Source of the DNA: Verrucomicrobiota bacterium
GTDB taxonomy: Bacteria; Verrucomicrobiota; Verrucomicrobiia; Limisphaerales; SIBE01
Direction: 5' to 3'
Assembly: GCA_016871515.1 (NCBI GenBank)
Contig: VHDE01000026.1
Location: 1 to 56,473 of the forward strand
DNA length: 56,473 nt
Of the stretch, positions 15,730 to 25,147 are shown in pieces (positions within the stretch are counted from its first letter, which is position 1; every line of letters starts with the position of its first letter). A program made the translations under genes and the position numbers. Below the pieces are notes generated by a model. It was not told where the DNA came from. It saw nothing but the letters and a program-made list of their open reading frames with translations, and ran no database searches.

Positions 15730-17667
15730 TCAGGGCGCTGCTGGCCGAATTTCGACAATCGCGTCGAATAGCTCTCCGTACCGGCGTCCGTCGCGGGTAA
15801 TATCGAAAGCAATGAGCTGCACCCCCGGCTTGGCCTCAGACGTAGCTGTGACTTTCAGCCGAAATTTTTCGCGCTTACTTGCACCGAGCCGAGCGTCCAA
15901 GCGAGCCGGCTCAACGATAAGGCCTGGCGGTGCGTGAATTTCAATTCGCTGAGTTTGTTCGCGCGCGCCGAAATTCCTGACATGCAGAGATAACTCCAAT
16001 GCTTCTCGCATTTGCAGGGTCGAACGATACGGCTCGGCGCGAACCCAGAACGGATCAAACCAATAGCGGTAGTCGTCCTCGCTGCTCAACGAACGAAACG
16101 CATCACGCATCGCGTAAGCCCACCGGCGATAGCGTTCAATGAACGCTGCCGGCTCATCCATTACATAAGAATGGCCACCGAGCAGAATGTCCGGCTTGAG
16201 ACGTTGCAGATATTCGGCGCCATAAATGTAACCCTCTTCAAGAACCGCGCTGTTATGCGCAACCATCGCTTCATGGCCGTTCTGTTCCGGATCGCGCGGA
16301 TCACCGAAAATGTTGTCGCCGGTAAACGCGACCTTCTTGCCGTCAATGACACCTTGCACGCAAAGCGCGAATTCGGTCTGGCCAGGCATCCAATCCACCG
16401 TTAGATCGTAACCTTCCCAACGGAGCCTTTCGCCGTCGGCAAAGAGGCGATCGAAACGAACGCTGTCCACGCCAATGCCATAAGCCTGGATGGGCGCTGA
16501 GTAATCGAACCATTCCGGACGCTCGCAGACCGGGCCCATCCGGTCGAGTGCCCAAATCTGCGCGCCCCATTTGGCGCGGAGGTGCGGCGCTTGCAGGAAA
16601 TGATCGCCGTGCATGTGCGTAGGAATAATGGCGTCGATCTGCTTGAGACCTAGATGTTCCTTCATCCCAGCAATCGCCGTGTCGAGTTGGTTTGTGTTCA
16701 ACAAACCGCAATCCACAGCGAGTCCGTGACCGCTGTCCGCGATAATCAAATAGAAATTCGGGAAATAGCCCGGACCGCGAAATTTGTAGACATGCGGCAA
16801 GACCTGCCAGACGTGCGGGACTTTTGTAGGACGCGACGTGCGGTCCTGCACGGCGCTGGCGAACGAATTAACCGGATAGCCGCGAACGTACAAGCGCTCG
16901 AACTTGAAAAGCTTTTCCTGAAACTCAGCGAGCTGCGGCCCTGGTTGTGAGACCGGTCGTCCGTGCGAAGGAAGGAGCCAGGACGGATTGTATCCCGCAA
17001 CTTGCGCGGCCGAATTGGCAAGCGCCCACACTCCAGCAGCAAATCCATAGTCCCACTCGGAATCGAACCATGTGTGCAACCGTGCGCCTTCAAGCATCAG
17101 ATCACCGGTGAAGGCGAGCCAACGATCTCCCGCACGCAGCAGATAGGACATGGCGCCCGGGCTGTTCCCGCGCGTATCCACACACCAAAACTCATGCCCG
17201 CGCCAGGTAAACGTATCCATTCGCTCGAACGCGCGATCCACAGCAATCGGTTGAATGGGCGGGCGGACGTAACTGGCGCCGTGAATCGTGAAGGCGTCGC
17301 CGAGCCGCACTTTCATTTTTCGGAAATCCGCCGGGCGTTCGAACAGCGCGCGTTCGGCCGCCGGCGCGCCGACTTTCGCGCCCGTGCCGCGCAAGCGCGG
17401 CGCCCCTTGGCATTGTTCTCGGTGGTGGTGCGTGAATAACACCCACTCGACCTGCTTCACTCCGATCTCGGACAAGTGATCCAGAACGCCGCCGTCGCCC
17501 AAGTCAATGAGCAGCGCCGCATCGCCGTTGCGCAACACATAGACGTTGCAAGTATCGGTCCATACGAAAAGATCGGGATTCGCGCGGGCGTCCGGTCGGG
17601 CGAAGGTCGCTGCAAACGTTTCACCAGACAGTGCGAGAATTAAGAGAAACAAAGGCAAGAGAGTTTT
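15730..17667 (-). CDS. Secreted tandem metallo-beta-lactamase-fold protein
   Basis: The chosen ATG gives a signal peptide (MKTLLPLFLLILALSGETFA) and 645 aa. Two metallo-beta-lactamase-like domains follow. The first has a degenerate metal motif, THHHREQ (81-86), where HxHxDH has become HxHxEQ, although later FTGDLM and PSHGRPV segments are kept. The second, starting near 290, has the intact THMHGDH (His352, His354, Asp356, His357), then FTGDNIFGD and LLGGHSYV. The last 110 residues look like an Ig-like/NEW3-type domain. The second domain should be the active hydrolase; the substrate cannot be told. The gene starts 5 nt after a methyltransferase remnant and both lie behind the M29 gene. Confidence 0.82.
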   Translation of the reverse strand, partial: KTLLPLFLLILALSGETFAATFARPDARANPDLFVWTDTCNVYVLRNGDAALLIDLGDGGVLDHLSEIGVKQVEWVLFTHHHREQCQGAPRLRGTGAKVGAPAAERALFERPADFRKMKVRLGDAFTIHGASYVRPPIQPIAVDRAFERMDTFTWRGHEFWCVDTRGNSPGAMSYLLRAGDRWLAFTGDLMLEGARLHTWFDSEWDYGFAAGVWALANSAAQVAGYNPSWLLPSHGRPVSQPGPQLAEFQEKLFKFERLYVRGYPVNSFASAVQDRTSRPTKVPHVWQVLPHVYKFRGPGYFPNFYLIIADSGHGLAVDCGLLNTNQLDTAIAGMKEHLGLKQIDAIIPTHMHGDHFLQAPHLRAKWGAQIWALDRMGPVCERPEWFDYSAPIQAYGIGVDSVRFDRLFADGERLRWEGYDLTVDWMPGQTEFALCVQGVIDGKKVAFTGDNIFGDPRDPEQNGHEAMVAHNSAVLEEGYIYGAEYLQRLKPDILLGGHSYVMDEPAAFIERYRRWAYAMRDAFRSLSSEDDYRYWFDPFWVRAEPYRSTLQMREALELSLHVRNFGAREQTQRIEIHAPPGLIVEPARLDARLGASKREKFRLKVTATSEAKPGVQLIAFDITRDGRRYGELFDAIVEIRPAAP

Positions 17668-17672
17668 CATGA

Positions 17673-18080
17673 TCAAGCGCGCTCCCAAAGGTCACCGTGC
17701 AATAATCCCCATTCAAAAAGCCGCCGCTCGCGGAGCGTGAAACCCGTGTCTTGAAGATAGGGATCCGGCGGCGTCAACTCTGCCGCCGAAAGATGCACGA
17801 CTCGCTGGAAAAAGAGATGCATGATCCGCAAAATCCATTTCGCCCGCCACTTCGCGAAGCCAGCCGCTGGTTCTCGAAAATCGGCCAGAAGCCAGCGCGC
17901 ATTCGCTGTCGCTGCCTTCGCCAGACGAGGAACGATCATCGCGAGCTGTTCCGCGCGGAAGCAGTCCAGAAAGAAATGGGTCGCCAGCAAATCAAACCGC
18001 TCGACCGGAGCTGCCCAATCGCGAACATCTGCATGGACGAACTCAACTGCGTTGCAATTGAGGATCGCCGAACAACTACT
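17673..18080 (-). pseudogene. Truncated SAM-dependent methyltransferase (C-terminal part)
   Basis: An open frame without a good start encodes the C-terminal half of a class I methyltransferase: FVHADVRDW, RFDLLATHFFLDCF, ANARWLLADFREP and GFTLRERRLFEWGLL are typical of the later strands. The N-terminal part with the glycine-rich SAM loop is absent. The frame begins right at the 3' end of the M29 aminopeptidase gene (an in-frame stop lies at 18081-18083), as if a deletion joined the two. A TTG at 17990 could start a 105-aa product, but it would not bind SAM. Confidence 0.6.
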
Positions 18081-19185
18081 TCAGATGCGACGGATTTAGG
18101 GGCTTCAAATCTTTGGGAATAAACATCCCGTCTTTCCGGATCAGTTCCCGATCAAACCAGATTTCGCCTCCGCCCCATTCGGGCCGCTGGATCAATACCA
18201 TGTCCCAATGCACGGCCGAGCGGTTGCCGTTGTCGCAATCTTCGTACGCCTGGCCGGGAGTTAAGTGGAGCGATCCGGCAATTTTCTCGTCGAAGAGAAT
18301 GTCGCACATCGGGTTCTGAATATAAGGATTAAACCCGAGGGAAAATTCACCCGTGTGCCGCGCTCCGGGGTCCGTATCGAGAATCTGGTTCAGACGTTTA
18401 GAGTTATTCGCCGTCGCCTCGACAATCTTGCCAGCCTTAAACTTCAGCCAAACATTCTCGAACTTTGTGCCGGAATAAATCGTTGGGGTATTGAATTGAA
18501 TCGCACCGTTGATTGAGTCCTTGACAGGGCAACTGAAGACTTCGCCATCAGGGATGTTGCGGTCGCCTTTGCACATCTTGGCCCCAATGCCTTGGATGCT
18601 GAAAGTGAGATCCGTTCCCGGACCTTTGAGATGGACGCGATCGGCCGATTTCATCCGTTTCTCCAAGGGAATCATCGCTTTGGCCATCTTCCGATAATCC
18701 ATTGTGCAAACGTCGAAATAAAAATCCTCGAACGCTTCTGTGCTCATGTTCGCGGCTTGCGCCATGCTGGGAGTTGGCCAGCGCAGGACGCACCAGCGCG
18801 TTTTGTTGACGCGATAATTCAGCACTGGTCGCAGGGTTTTGGAATAGAGCGCCATTCGGTCGTTGGCAACGTCGGCTGTTTCATTCGCATTGGCGCTGCC
18901 TCGCACGGCAATGTAAGCCTGCATTTTCTTCATGCGAAACATTTCGACGTCGCGAACCAGCGTGGCGTGCGTGTCAGTCGTGTCTCGGAGGACTTCCCGA
19001 GTGATGCGCGTGTGCCGCACTTCAATCAGCGGTATCGCGCGAACGGCCCGGACGGCGCGCATCATCTCGACCGCGAATTCGTCCGGCACATCAATCATAT
19101 CGAGCAGGACTCTGTCTCCTCTTTTCAATTGTGTAGAATACTCGACCAGCAGCTTGGCCAATTTTCGATAACGTGGATCACTCAT
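18076..19185 (-). CDS. M29-family aminopeptidase (thermophilic metalloprotease family)
   Basis: Releases N-terminal residues from peptides and is a dinuclear-metal cytosolic enzyme. The M29 landmarks are present in order: IPDGEVFSCP with the first Glu ligand, HTGEFSLGFNP with the second, GSLHLTPGQAY, and SAVHWDMVLI near the C-terminus with the final His and Asp. Length 369 aa is usual. The upstream 167 bp to the next gene show no recognisable element. Its 3' end has apparently become fused to a methyltransferase remnant. There is no signal peptide. Confidence 0.86.
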   Translation of the reverse strand: MSDPRYRKLAKLLVEYSTQLKRGDRVLLDMIDVPDEFAVEMMRAVRAVRAIPLIEVRHTRITREVLRDTTDTHATLVRDVEMFRMKKMQAYIAVRGSANANETADVANDRMALYSKTLRPVLNYRVNKTRWCVLRWPTPSMAQAANMSTEAFEDFYFDVCTMDYRKMAKAMIPLEKRMKSADRVHLKGPGTDLTFSIQGIGAKMCKGDRNIPDGEVFSCPVKDSINGAIQFNTPTIYSGTKFENVWLKFKAGKIVEATANNSKRLNQILDTDPGARHTGEFSLGFNPYIQNPMCDILFDEKIAGSLHLTPGQAYEDCDNGNRSAVHWDMVLIQRPEWGGGEIWFDRELIRKDGMFIPKDLKPLNPSHLK

Positions 19186-19352
19186 AATCTATTAAGCTGA
19201 CAAACTAATCGACGCCACCGCGTTGGTCGAGCGAGAGCTTATCGCGAAGCAGCCATCGAGAGGACGATGCTTTCGCTCGAGACACTGAGGTTCGGGGAAG
19301 ATGAGTGCCTTTAGCAACCTAAAACGGGTTCGAGGACCGCGAGACAAACGCC

Positions 19353-20795
19353 CTAGGCCAACATCTTGGTGATCACCTCACCGCCATTAATCGTGGCGCG
19401 CTCGTCACGCCCATTATGCAGATAGGTTAGGTTCGTGTGATCGAACCCAAGAAGATGCAAGATCGTGGCGTGAATGTCATGAACGTGCGCCCGATTCTCG
19501 ACGGCGCGCAAACCGATTTCGTCCGTGGCGCCCGTTACTGATCCCGGTTTCACGCCGCCGCCGGCCATCCAAATTGTGAAGCCCCAAGGGTTATGGTCAC
19601 GACCATTGCCCTTTTCGTTGAAGGGCGTGCGGCCGAATTCACCGCCCCAAACAACCAGCGTGCTGTCGAGCAGGCCGCGGGCTTTCAAATCGGCCAGCAA
19701 ACCCGCGATTGGTTTGTCGGAAGATTTGCACATCTTCGAGTGGTTGGCCTCGATATCAGCGTGGGCGTCCCACGCGCTGCCGCTCCCGGAATAACACTGC
19801 ACGAAACGAACGCCGCGTTCCACGAGACGGCGGGCGAGCAGGCAATTGGCTCCAAATTTCCGCGTTGCTTCCTCGTCCATTCCGTAAAGTTTCTTCGTCA
19901 CATCGGATTCCTTCGCCAGATCTACAGCCTCGGGCGCCGCGGATTGCATGCGATAGGCCAGTTCGTAGGAATTGAGCCGCGCGGCAAGTTCGGAGTCCTC
20001 CAACTTATCTGCGGCGTACTGCTTGTTCAGCATCGCTAGAAAATCGAGTTTGCTCCGCTGCTGCTTGTCTCCGACGCTTTCAGGCGGCGACAAGTGAAAC
20101 ACCGGTGTGCCATCGCTCCGAAATTGCGTGCCTTGGTAGGCGGCCGGCAAAAAACCGGAACTCCAATTCTTCGGACCGCCCAATACTTCATTGGCGTCGG
20201 TCATAATCACAAACGTCGGCAGATTCTCATTCGCGCTGCCGAGCCCGTACGCAGCCCAAGCGCCGAGTGACGGTCGTCCCGCTAGAATATCGCCTGTGTT
20301 CATCTGGCAAACTGAGCCGACGTGGTTTAATCCATCGGCCCAACAGGAGCGCAAAATAGCTAAATCATCGGCGTGTTCGGCAATGTGCGGATACCAGTCT
20401 GAAATCCAAATGCCGCTTTGCCCGTGCTGTTTGAAGGTCCGCTTCGAGGGCATCAGCGTATTCGACGCCGTCCCCATCGCGGTGATCACTTTCCCGAAGG
20501 ACTCAGGCATCGGCTTCCCGGCCATGGCGTTCAAGGCAGGCTTAGGATCGAACAAGTCGAGGTGGCTCGGACCGCCTTCCATGAACACCCAAATTACCGA
20601 TTTCGCTTTCGGTGCGTGATGCGGAAGCCTCGACGCCAGTGGATTCAACGGATCAATCTTGGCGTTTGCGGCTCGTGCTACGCGAGTGTCCATTCCGAGC
20701 AAATAACTGAAGGCCAAAGCTCCGAAACCGCAGCCAGCGCGTTGGAGGAATTCACGGCGCGATGTGACAGGAACGATGTGTGGCGACTTCATCAT
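19353..20795 (-). CDS. DUF1501 protein with Tat signal
   Basis: A member of the large sulfatase-like DUF1501 family of Planctomycetes and Verrucomicrobia, exported through Tat. The twin-arginine motif SRREFLQRAG is followed by a hydrophobic segment. Characteristic stretches are VIWVFMEGGPSHLDLFDPKP, CQMNTGDILAGRPSLGAW, VVWGGEFGRTPFNEKGNGRDHNP and LLGFDHTNLTYLHNGRD. Biochemical function is not established; it is almost always encoded next to a DUF1549/DUF1553 protein, as here. The ATG at 20795 is preferred over the open frame back to 20894: it has AGGAG upstream, and the extra codons come from a dispersed repeat and overlap the neighbour. Length 480 aa. Confidence 0.9.
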   Translation of the reverse strand: MMKSPHIVPVTSRREFLQRAGCGFGALAFSYLLGMDTRVARAANAKIDPLNPLASRLPHHAPKAKSVIWVFMEGGPSHLDLFDPKPALNAMAGKPMPESFGKVITAMGTASNTLMPSKRTFKQHGQSGIWISDWYPHIAEHADDLAILRSCWADGLNHVGSVCQMNTGDILAGRPSLGAWAAYGLGSANENLPTFVIMTDANEVLGGPKNWSSGFLPAAYQGTQFRSDGTPVFHLSPPESVGDKQQRSKLDFLAMLNKQYAADKLEDSELAARLNSYELAYRMQSAAPEAVDLAKESDVTKKLYGMDEEATRKFGANCLLARRLVERGVRFVQCYSGSGSAWDAHADIEANHSKMCKSSDKPIAGLLADLKARGLLDSTLVVWGGEFGRTPFNEKGNGRDHNPWGFTIWMAGGGVKPGSVTGATDEIGLRAVENRAHVHDIHATILHLLGFDHTNLTYLHNGRDERATINGGEVITKMLA

Positions 20796-20818
20796 CTGCC
20801 CGCTCCTGTCAACCGGTC

Positions 20819-20850
20819 GTAAGACAGGCGGGACGCGCTGTCCTGCGAGA
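20819..20850. repeat. GACAGGCGGGACGC-family palindrome between the DUF1549 and DUF1501 genes
   Basis: AGACAGGCGGGACGCGCTGT is followed by CCTGCGAG and a GTTCACGG border. It lies in the 76-bp spacer of what should be a two-gene operon. Confidence 0.7.
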
Positions 20851-20871
20851 AAGTTCACGGAAAGGGGCGGA

Positions 20872-23148
20872 TCAATTGCGATAGACGAACTCATTTGCGT
20901 TCATGAGCATATGACAGAAATCAACTAACGCAGCTCCATCGGTTGAATCCATCTTATCCGTGAGCTCCGCAGGCAAGGCCAGCTTCGCGCCGGTCGCAGC
21001 ACGTTCAGCGACGATCGCGCGATGTTTGTCTAAAAAGCTGCGAATGGATTTCTCTTCCGCGGGATTCGGAACGCGCGCATAAGCGAGGCGATAGGCTGCT
21101 TCAATCTGCGCGTGGCGATCGGTCCCGGCCAGGGCGAGGACGCGTCCGGCAAAACTCTGCGCCCAACCAAGCGTCAAATCGCTGTTCAGCATCGTCAGCG
21201 CTTGAATCGGACTAGTGGTGATGTTGCGTCGCGCGCAGCTTTCGTGAGTGTCGGGCATGTCGAATGTCTCGAACATCGGGTAGCGAGTGTTGCGGCGGAC
21301 AAACACATAAATGCTCCGTCGGTCGCGTTCCGCTTCGTCCTGATTCAAGTCCCAGCCGCCGCGGGTCGTCATCCCGGTGGGAAGCTTGGGAAAAACGCTT
21401 GGTCCGCCCATTTTCGCGTTGAGCCGCCCACTGACCGCGAGCATTGAATCGCGGATAGCTTCGCCTTCCAAACGCTGCCGTGGAAAACGCCAAAGCAAGC
21501 GGTTCTCGGGATCGATGCGGCCCGCCTTTTCGTTGTAAGCGGAGGCCTGGCGGTAAGTGTCGGAGGTCATGATGAGGCGGTGGATGTGTTTCATGCTCCA
21601 GCCATTTTGGATGAATTCCGAGGCGAGCCAGTCGAGCAGGGCGGGATGCGTCGGACGGTCGCCTTTCAATCCGAAATCGCTCGGCGTGCCGACAATCCCG
21701 CGTCCAAAATGGTAATGCCAAATTCGATTGACCATGACACGCGCGGTGAGTGGATTGCGTGGGTCGGTCAAAACGCTGGCCAAGGCCGCACGACGACCTG
21801 TCGAATCACGCTTAGGCGGCTGAGAAACTGTGGCGGGACTTGGATTGAGAATCGCCAAGAAACCGGGTTTGACTTCGTCTTTCGGCGCATCATACAGACC
21901 CCGGCTCAGGAGATACGTCGAGGGCGATGCCGCGCTGAGGTCGGTGATACCCGTCGCGACGGGCAATAGACCCGGATGCAAGTGGTCAAATCCTCTGAGT
22001 TCGGCGTTCAACTCTTCCCATTGCTTCTTTACCTCAGGCTTCAGACTGGCAACGACCGCTTTGGTCGAGGCGATATACTGATGCGAACTGGGGCTGAGAT
22101 AGAGATTTGCTTTTGCCACCATCTGACATTCGAACGCGGTGCGTTGCGATTCGGGTTTGGCGAGAGCCGCCTGAATTTCTTCAGGATATTTTTCGACGTA
22201 ATCTTTGATAATCGCCGCGCGTTTCGGTTCCTCGATCTCGATCATTTGTTCCCGGATGGCGCGCGTCTGCTTCTCCCAAAACGCCAGTTGTTCCTGGTGC
22301 TGTTTCACAAAGTCATCCGAAGCGAGAATGATGTTGTCATCCGCCGCCGTGTTCGCAAAGAAGGCCTGCAACCGGTAATAATCAGATTGAAGAATTGGAT
22401 CGTACTTATGATCGTGGCATCGCGCGCAGCCGTATGTCACACCGGTAAAGACTGAGCCGACTGTATCGGTGATGTCATTCAGAATCTCTTGCCGGCGCTG
22501 CATTAGGTTTCGTGCATTGCTCTCGTCGGGATAGTGGCGATTGAATGCGGTCGCAACGATGGCGTCGGTATCATCAGGCCAAAGTTCATCGCCGGCGAGC
22601 TGCTCTTTGAGGAACCGGTCGTAAGGCTTGTTATTGTTAAAGGACTTGATGACGTAATCGCGATAACGCCACGCGTTGGGCCGAGTTTCATCTGCTTTGA
22701 AGCCTTCGCTTTCGGCGTAGCGCGCCAAGTCCAGCCAATGCCGTGCCCAACGTTCGCCGTAGTGCGGTGAATTAAGCAAACGATCCACGGCTCTCTCGAA
22801 GGGATGCCCACAATCGTCTTCCAGGAATGCCTGCAACTCATCCGGCGAAGGAGGCAGCCCAATCAGATCCAGCGAAGCCCGGCGCAGAAGGGTGTTCTTG
22901 TCAGCGGCAGGAGCGAGTTCGAGATTCCTTGCTTTGAGTTCAGCCAGAATGAACGCGTCAATCGGGCTGCGAACGTTCTTGTCCGAAATGATGGGAACTT
23001 GGGGGCGCGTTACTTTTTGGAAAGCCCAGTGCGACCGTTCCTGTGCTGTAAACTCGCGTTCGGCAGATTCGGCGGCCGAGGCGGCGGTGATGAAGGAAAA
23101 GGCGGCTAGGGCAAGGTGTACGGTAGAAGAGCGATTGGATTTTACCAT
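20872..23148 (-). CDS. DUF1549/DUF1553 protein with a CxxCH motif (planctomycete cytochrome-like partner)
   Basis: A signal peptide (cut near residue 26, ASAAESAE) leads a 758-aa exported protein. The N-terminal DUF1549 domain has [15 protein letters not shown] and [20 protein letters not shown] at residues 241-245, followed by DHKYDPI, is a heme-c type motif. The DUF1553 half shows [40 protein letters not shown] and [13 protein letters not shown]. These proteins pair with DUF1501 proteins and often sit near glycan-degradation genes; redox or structural roles are proposed but unproven. It is the upstream gene of the pair and diverges from rpsP. Confidence 0.92.
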   Translation of the reverse strand: MVKSNRSSTVHLALAAFSFITAASAAESAEREFTAQERSHWAFQKVTRPQVPIISDKNVRSPIDAFILAELKARNLELAPAADKNTLLRRASLDLIGLPPSPDELQAFLEDDCGHPFERAVDRLLNSPHYGERWARHWLDLARYAESEGFKADETRPNAWRYRDYVIKSFNNNKPYDRFLKEQLAGDELWPDDTDAIVATAFNRHYPDESNARNLMQRRQEILNDITDTVGSVFTGVTYGCARCHDHKYDPILQSDYYRLQAFFANTAADDNIILASDDFVKQHQEQLAFWEKQTRAIREQMIEIEEPKRAAIIKDYVEKYPEEIQAALAKPESQRTAFECQMVAKANLYLSPSSHQYIASTKAVVASLKPEVKKQWEELNAELRGFDHLHPGLLPVATGITDLSAASPSTYLLSRGLYDAPKDEVKPGFLAILNPSPATVSQPPKRDSTGRRAALASVLTDPRNPLTARVMVNRIWHYHFGRGIVGTPSDFGLKGDRPTHPALLDWLASEFIQNGWSMKHIHRLIMTSDTYRQASAYNEKAGRIDPENRLLWRFPRQRLEGEAIRDSMLAVSGRLNAKMGGPSVFPKLPTGMTTRGGWDLNQDEAERDRRSIYVFVRRNTRYPMFETFDMPDTHESCARRNITTSPIQALTMLNSDLTLGWAQSFAGRVLALAGTDRHAQIEAAYRLAYARVPNPAEEKSIRSFLDKHRAIVAERAATGAKLALPAELTDKMDSTDGAALVDFCHMLMNANEFVYRN

Positions 23149-23365
23149 ACTTCATGTTGAATGCACTTTGGAAATCCTCTCCAAGGTGCTGATTCCGGGG
23201 CAGTTTCGCCCAAGTCGCTGTTTCTGTAAATGGCAATTTTCGCCGAAATCGCCGAAAAAGAGGACTTGCCAACTACATCAACCACGACTACTCTACCCAT
23301 TCTTTTGGAATCGCCTGAAAGGGTGAAGAATAGAACTAGATTGGTTGCTACTGAATGATTTGTTT

Positions 23366-23623
23366 ATGGCAGTGAGAATCCGCATGAAACGTATCGGGAC
23401 AAAGAACACCCCGGTGTTCCGCATTGTTGTCGCCGATAGCCGCAGTCCGCGTGATGGAAAATTCATCGAAGAGCTTGGGACCTATCAGCCGCGCAAAAAG
23501 GACCAAAACTTCGTCCTTGATCTGGAGCGCGCCGAATATTGGGTCGGCAAAGGCGCGCAACCGACCGAGACGGTAGCCAGCTTTTTAAAGAAAGCGAAGC
23601 GAGCTGCTTCGTCGGCCGCGTAA
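23366..23623 (+). CDS. rpsP: 30S ribosomal protein S16
   Basis: Small-subunit assembly protein. The start MAVRIRMKRIG, then FRIVVADSRSPRDGKFIEELG and YQPRKK, is standard S16 sequence; length 85 aa. The first in-frame start is seven codons upstream but lies outside the conserved N-terminus. No Shine-Dalgarno is evident. It opens the rpsP-khpA-trmD-rplS cluster, an order conserved across bacteria, and is transcribed away from the DUF1549 gene across about 215 bp. Confidence 0.95.
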   Translation: MAVRIRMKRIGTKNTPVFRIVVADSRSPRDGKFIEELGTYQPRKKDQNFVLDLERAEYWVGKGAQPTETVASFLKKAKRAASSAA

Positions 23624-23637
23624 CGCCTGCTGGCCTT

Positions 23638-23889
23638 ATGCAAGCCTTTCTGGAATATGTGGTGAAAGGACTGGTTGAGCGCCCTGACGCGGTCACGATC
23701 ACGCCGGTGGAACGCAATGCATTGACCGTGTATGAACTGCGGCTGCATCCGACGGATGTCGGAAAAATCATTGGGCGACAAGGCGCTACAATCCATGCGA
23801 TTAGGTCGTTGTTGCAAGTCGGCAGTGCGAAGAAAGGTTTGCGTTGCGCGGTGGAAATTGTCGAGGAGCGTCCGGACGGAAATGCGTGA
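23638..23889 (+). CDS. khpA: KH-domain RNA-binding protein KhpA
   Basis: A small KH-domain protein (83 aa from the ATG beginning MQAFLEYVVKG). The conserved core VGKIIGRQGATIHAIR carries the GRQG loop that contacts RNA, and the protein ends soon after the second KH strand. In Firmicutes KhpA forms a dimer with KhpB and affects division and small-RNA biology. Position between rpsP and trmD is the classic one (ylqC). The gap to rpsP is 14 bp, so co-transcription is likely. Confidence 0.92.
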   Translation: MQAFLEYVVKGLVERPDAVTITPVERNALTVYELRLHPTDVGKIIGRQGATIHAIRSLLQVGSAKKGLRCAVEIVEERPDGNA

Positions 23890-23947
23890 GCTCGGATAGA
23901 TTTTGGTGAGGCGTAGTCCAAGGATTGGCAGGTTTCCGACAGAGCTC

Positions 23948-24652
23948 ATGAAGATCGATGTGCTGACTTTATTTCCCGGGATGTTTTCAGGCCCGCTTGA
24001 TGAAAGTATTATCAAACGAGCCCGGCAACAGGGCTTGTTGGAACTGAAGATTCACAATTTGCGGGATTACACCCAAGACCGGCACAAAACAGTCGATGAT
24101 AAGCCGTTTGGCGGCGGGCCCGGAATGTTGCTAAAGCCGGGACCGATTTTTGAAGCTGTCGAAGACCTCGCGACCGAGACCACGCGAGTGATCTTGTTGA
24201 CGCCCGCCGGCCGCAAATTGAATCAAGCGGTTGTGCGAGAGATGGCGGACTGCGCTCACTTGCTGCTCGTCTGCGGCAGCTACGAAGGGTTTGATGAACG
24301 CGTACGAAGCCTGGCCGATGACGAACTTTCAATTGGTGATTATGTGCTCACCAACGGAGCGCTGCCCGCTATGGTCATCATTGACGCAGTGACACGATTG
24401 TTGCCAGGCGCGCTGGGAGATGATGAGAGCGCGTTGCAGGAATCGTTTAGCCACGGCGCGCTCGAGTATCCGCAATATACGCGGCCGGCCTCATTTCGCG
24501 GGATGAATGTGCCAGAAGTGCTGGTGTCGGGACATCACGCTGAGATTGCCAAATGGCGATCAGAACAAGCGGCATTGCGAACAAAGGAACGAAGACCGGA
24601 TTTGCTAAACGCAGCAATGGAAAATGAAAAGGCACTGCAAAAGAAAGACTGA
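23948..24652 (+). CDS. trmD: tRNA (guanine-N1)-methyltransferase
   Basis: Methylates G37 of tRNAs that read CNN codons, preventing frameshifting. It is a SPOUT-class dimeric enzyme using SAM. Signature stretches: [12 protein letters not shown] at the start, [28 protein letters not shown] and the knot segment [16 protein letters not shown]. 234 aa from the ATG at 23948, a usual length. rimM, normally just upstream in this cluster, is absent here: only 58 bp separate khpA from trmD. Confidence 0.96.
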   Translation: MKIDVLTLFPGMFSGPLDESIIKRARQQGLLELKIHNLRDYTQDRHKTVDDKPFGGGPGMLLKPGPIFEAVEDLATETTRVILLTPAGRKLNQAVVREMADCAHLLLVCGSYEGFDERVRSLADDELSIGDYVLTNGALPAMVIIDAVTRLLPGALGDDESALQESFSHGALEYPQYTRPASFRGMNVPEVLVSGHHAEIAKWRSEQAALRTKERRPDLLNAAMENEKALQKKD

Positions 24653-24655
24653 ATT

Positions 24656-25024
24656 ATGAGCCAAGCTTTATTTGAAAAAATTGAATCCGAACAGTACCGA
24701 AAAGAACCGGCCAATTTCGGCGTCGGCGACACTGTCCGTGTGCATACCAAAGTGGTCGAGGGTGACAAGGAACGCATTCAGATCTTTTCCGGAGTCGTGA
24801 TTGGGCGTCGTGGGCGCGGCTTGAATTCCACCTTTACGGTGCGGCGCATTAGTTACGGCGAGGGCGTCGAGCGGGTCTTTCCCGTCCATTCACCACGCGT
24901 TGAAAAGGTCGAAGTCGAGCGGCAAGGTTCGGTGCGCCGCGCGAAACTAACTTACCTGAGGAAACGTGTTGGCAAGGGCGCGGTTGCGGTTAAGGAGAAG
25001 GAAACGCGAGCGGCATCGGCTTAA
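24656..25024 (+). CDS. rplS: 50S ribosomal protein L19
   Basis: Large-subunit protein at the 30S interface. Recognised by [42 protein letters not shown] and [14 protein letters not shown]. The length of 122 aa includes a short Lys/Ala-rich tail ([10 protein letters not shown]). It starts 3 bp after the trmD stop, so the two are probably translationally coupled. Confidence 0.96.
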   Translation: MSQALFEKIESEQYRKEPANFGVGDTVRVHTKVVEGDKERIQIFSGVVIGRRGRGLNSTFTVRRISYGEGVERVFPVHSPRVEKVEVERQGSVRRAKLTYLRKRVGKGAVAVKEKETRAASA

Positions 25025-25147
25025 CGCAGCGGTTGCGGCTCTTTAGGCGGTTGCATGGGCGCTTTTGCGGTTCGTTGTTCTGGGTCGTGGGACCGCGGTT
25101 GATTTTCACGATTGACCTGGCTGTGCAGCCTGCGGCAAGACTGAATC

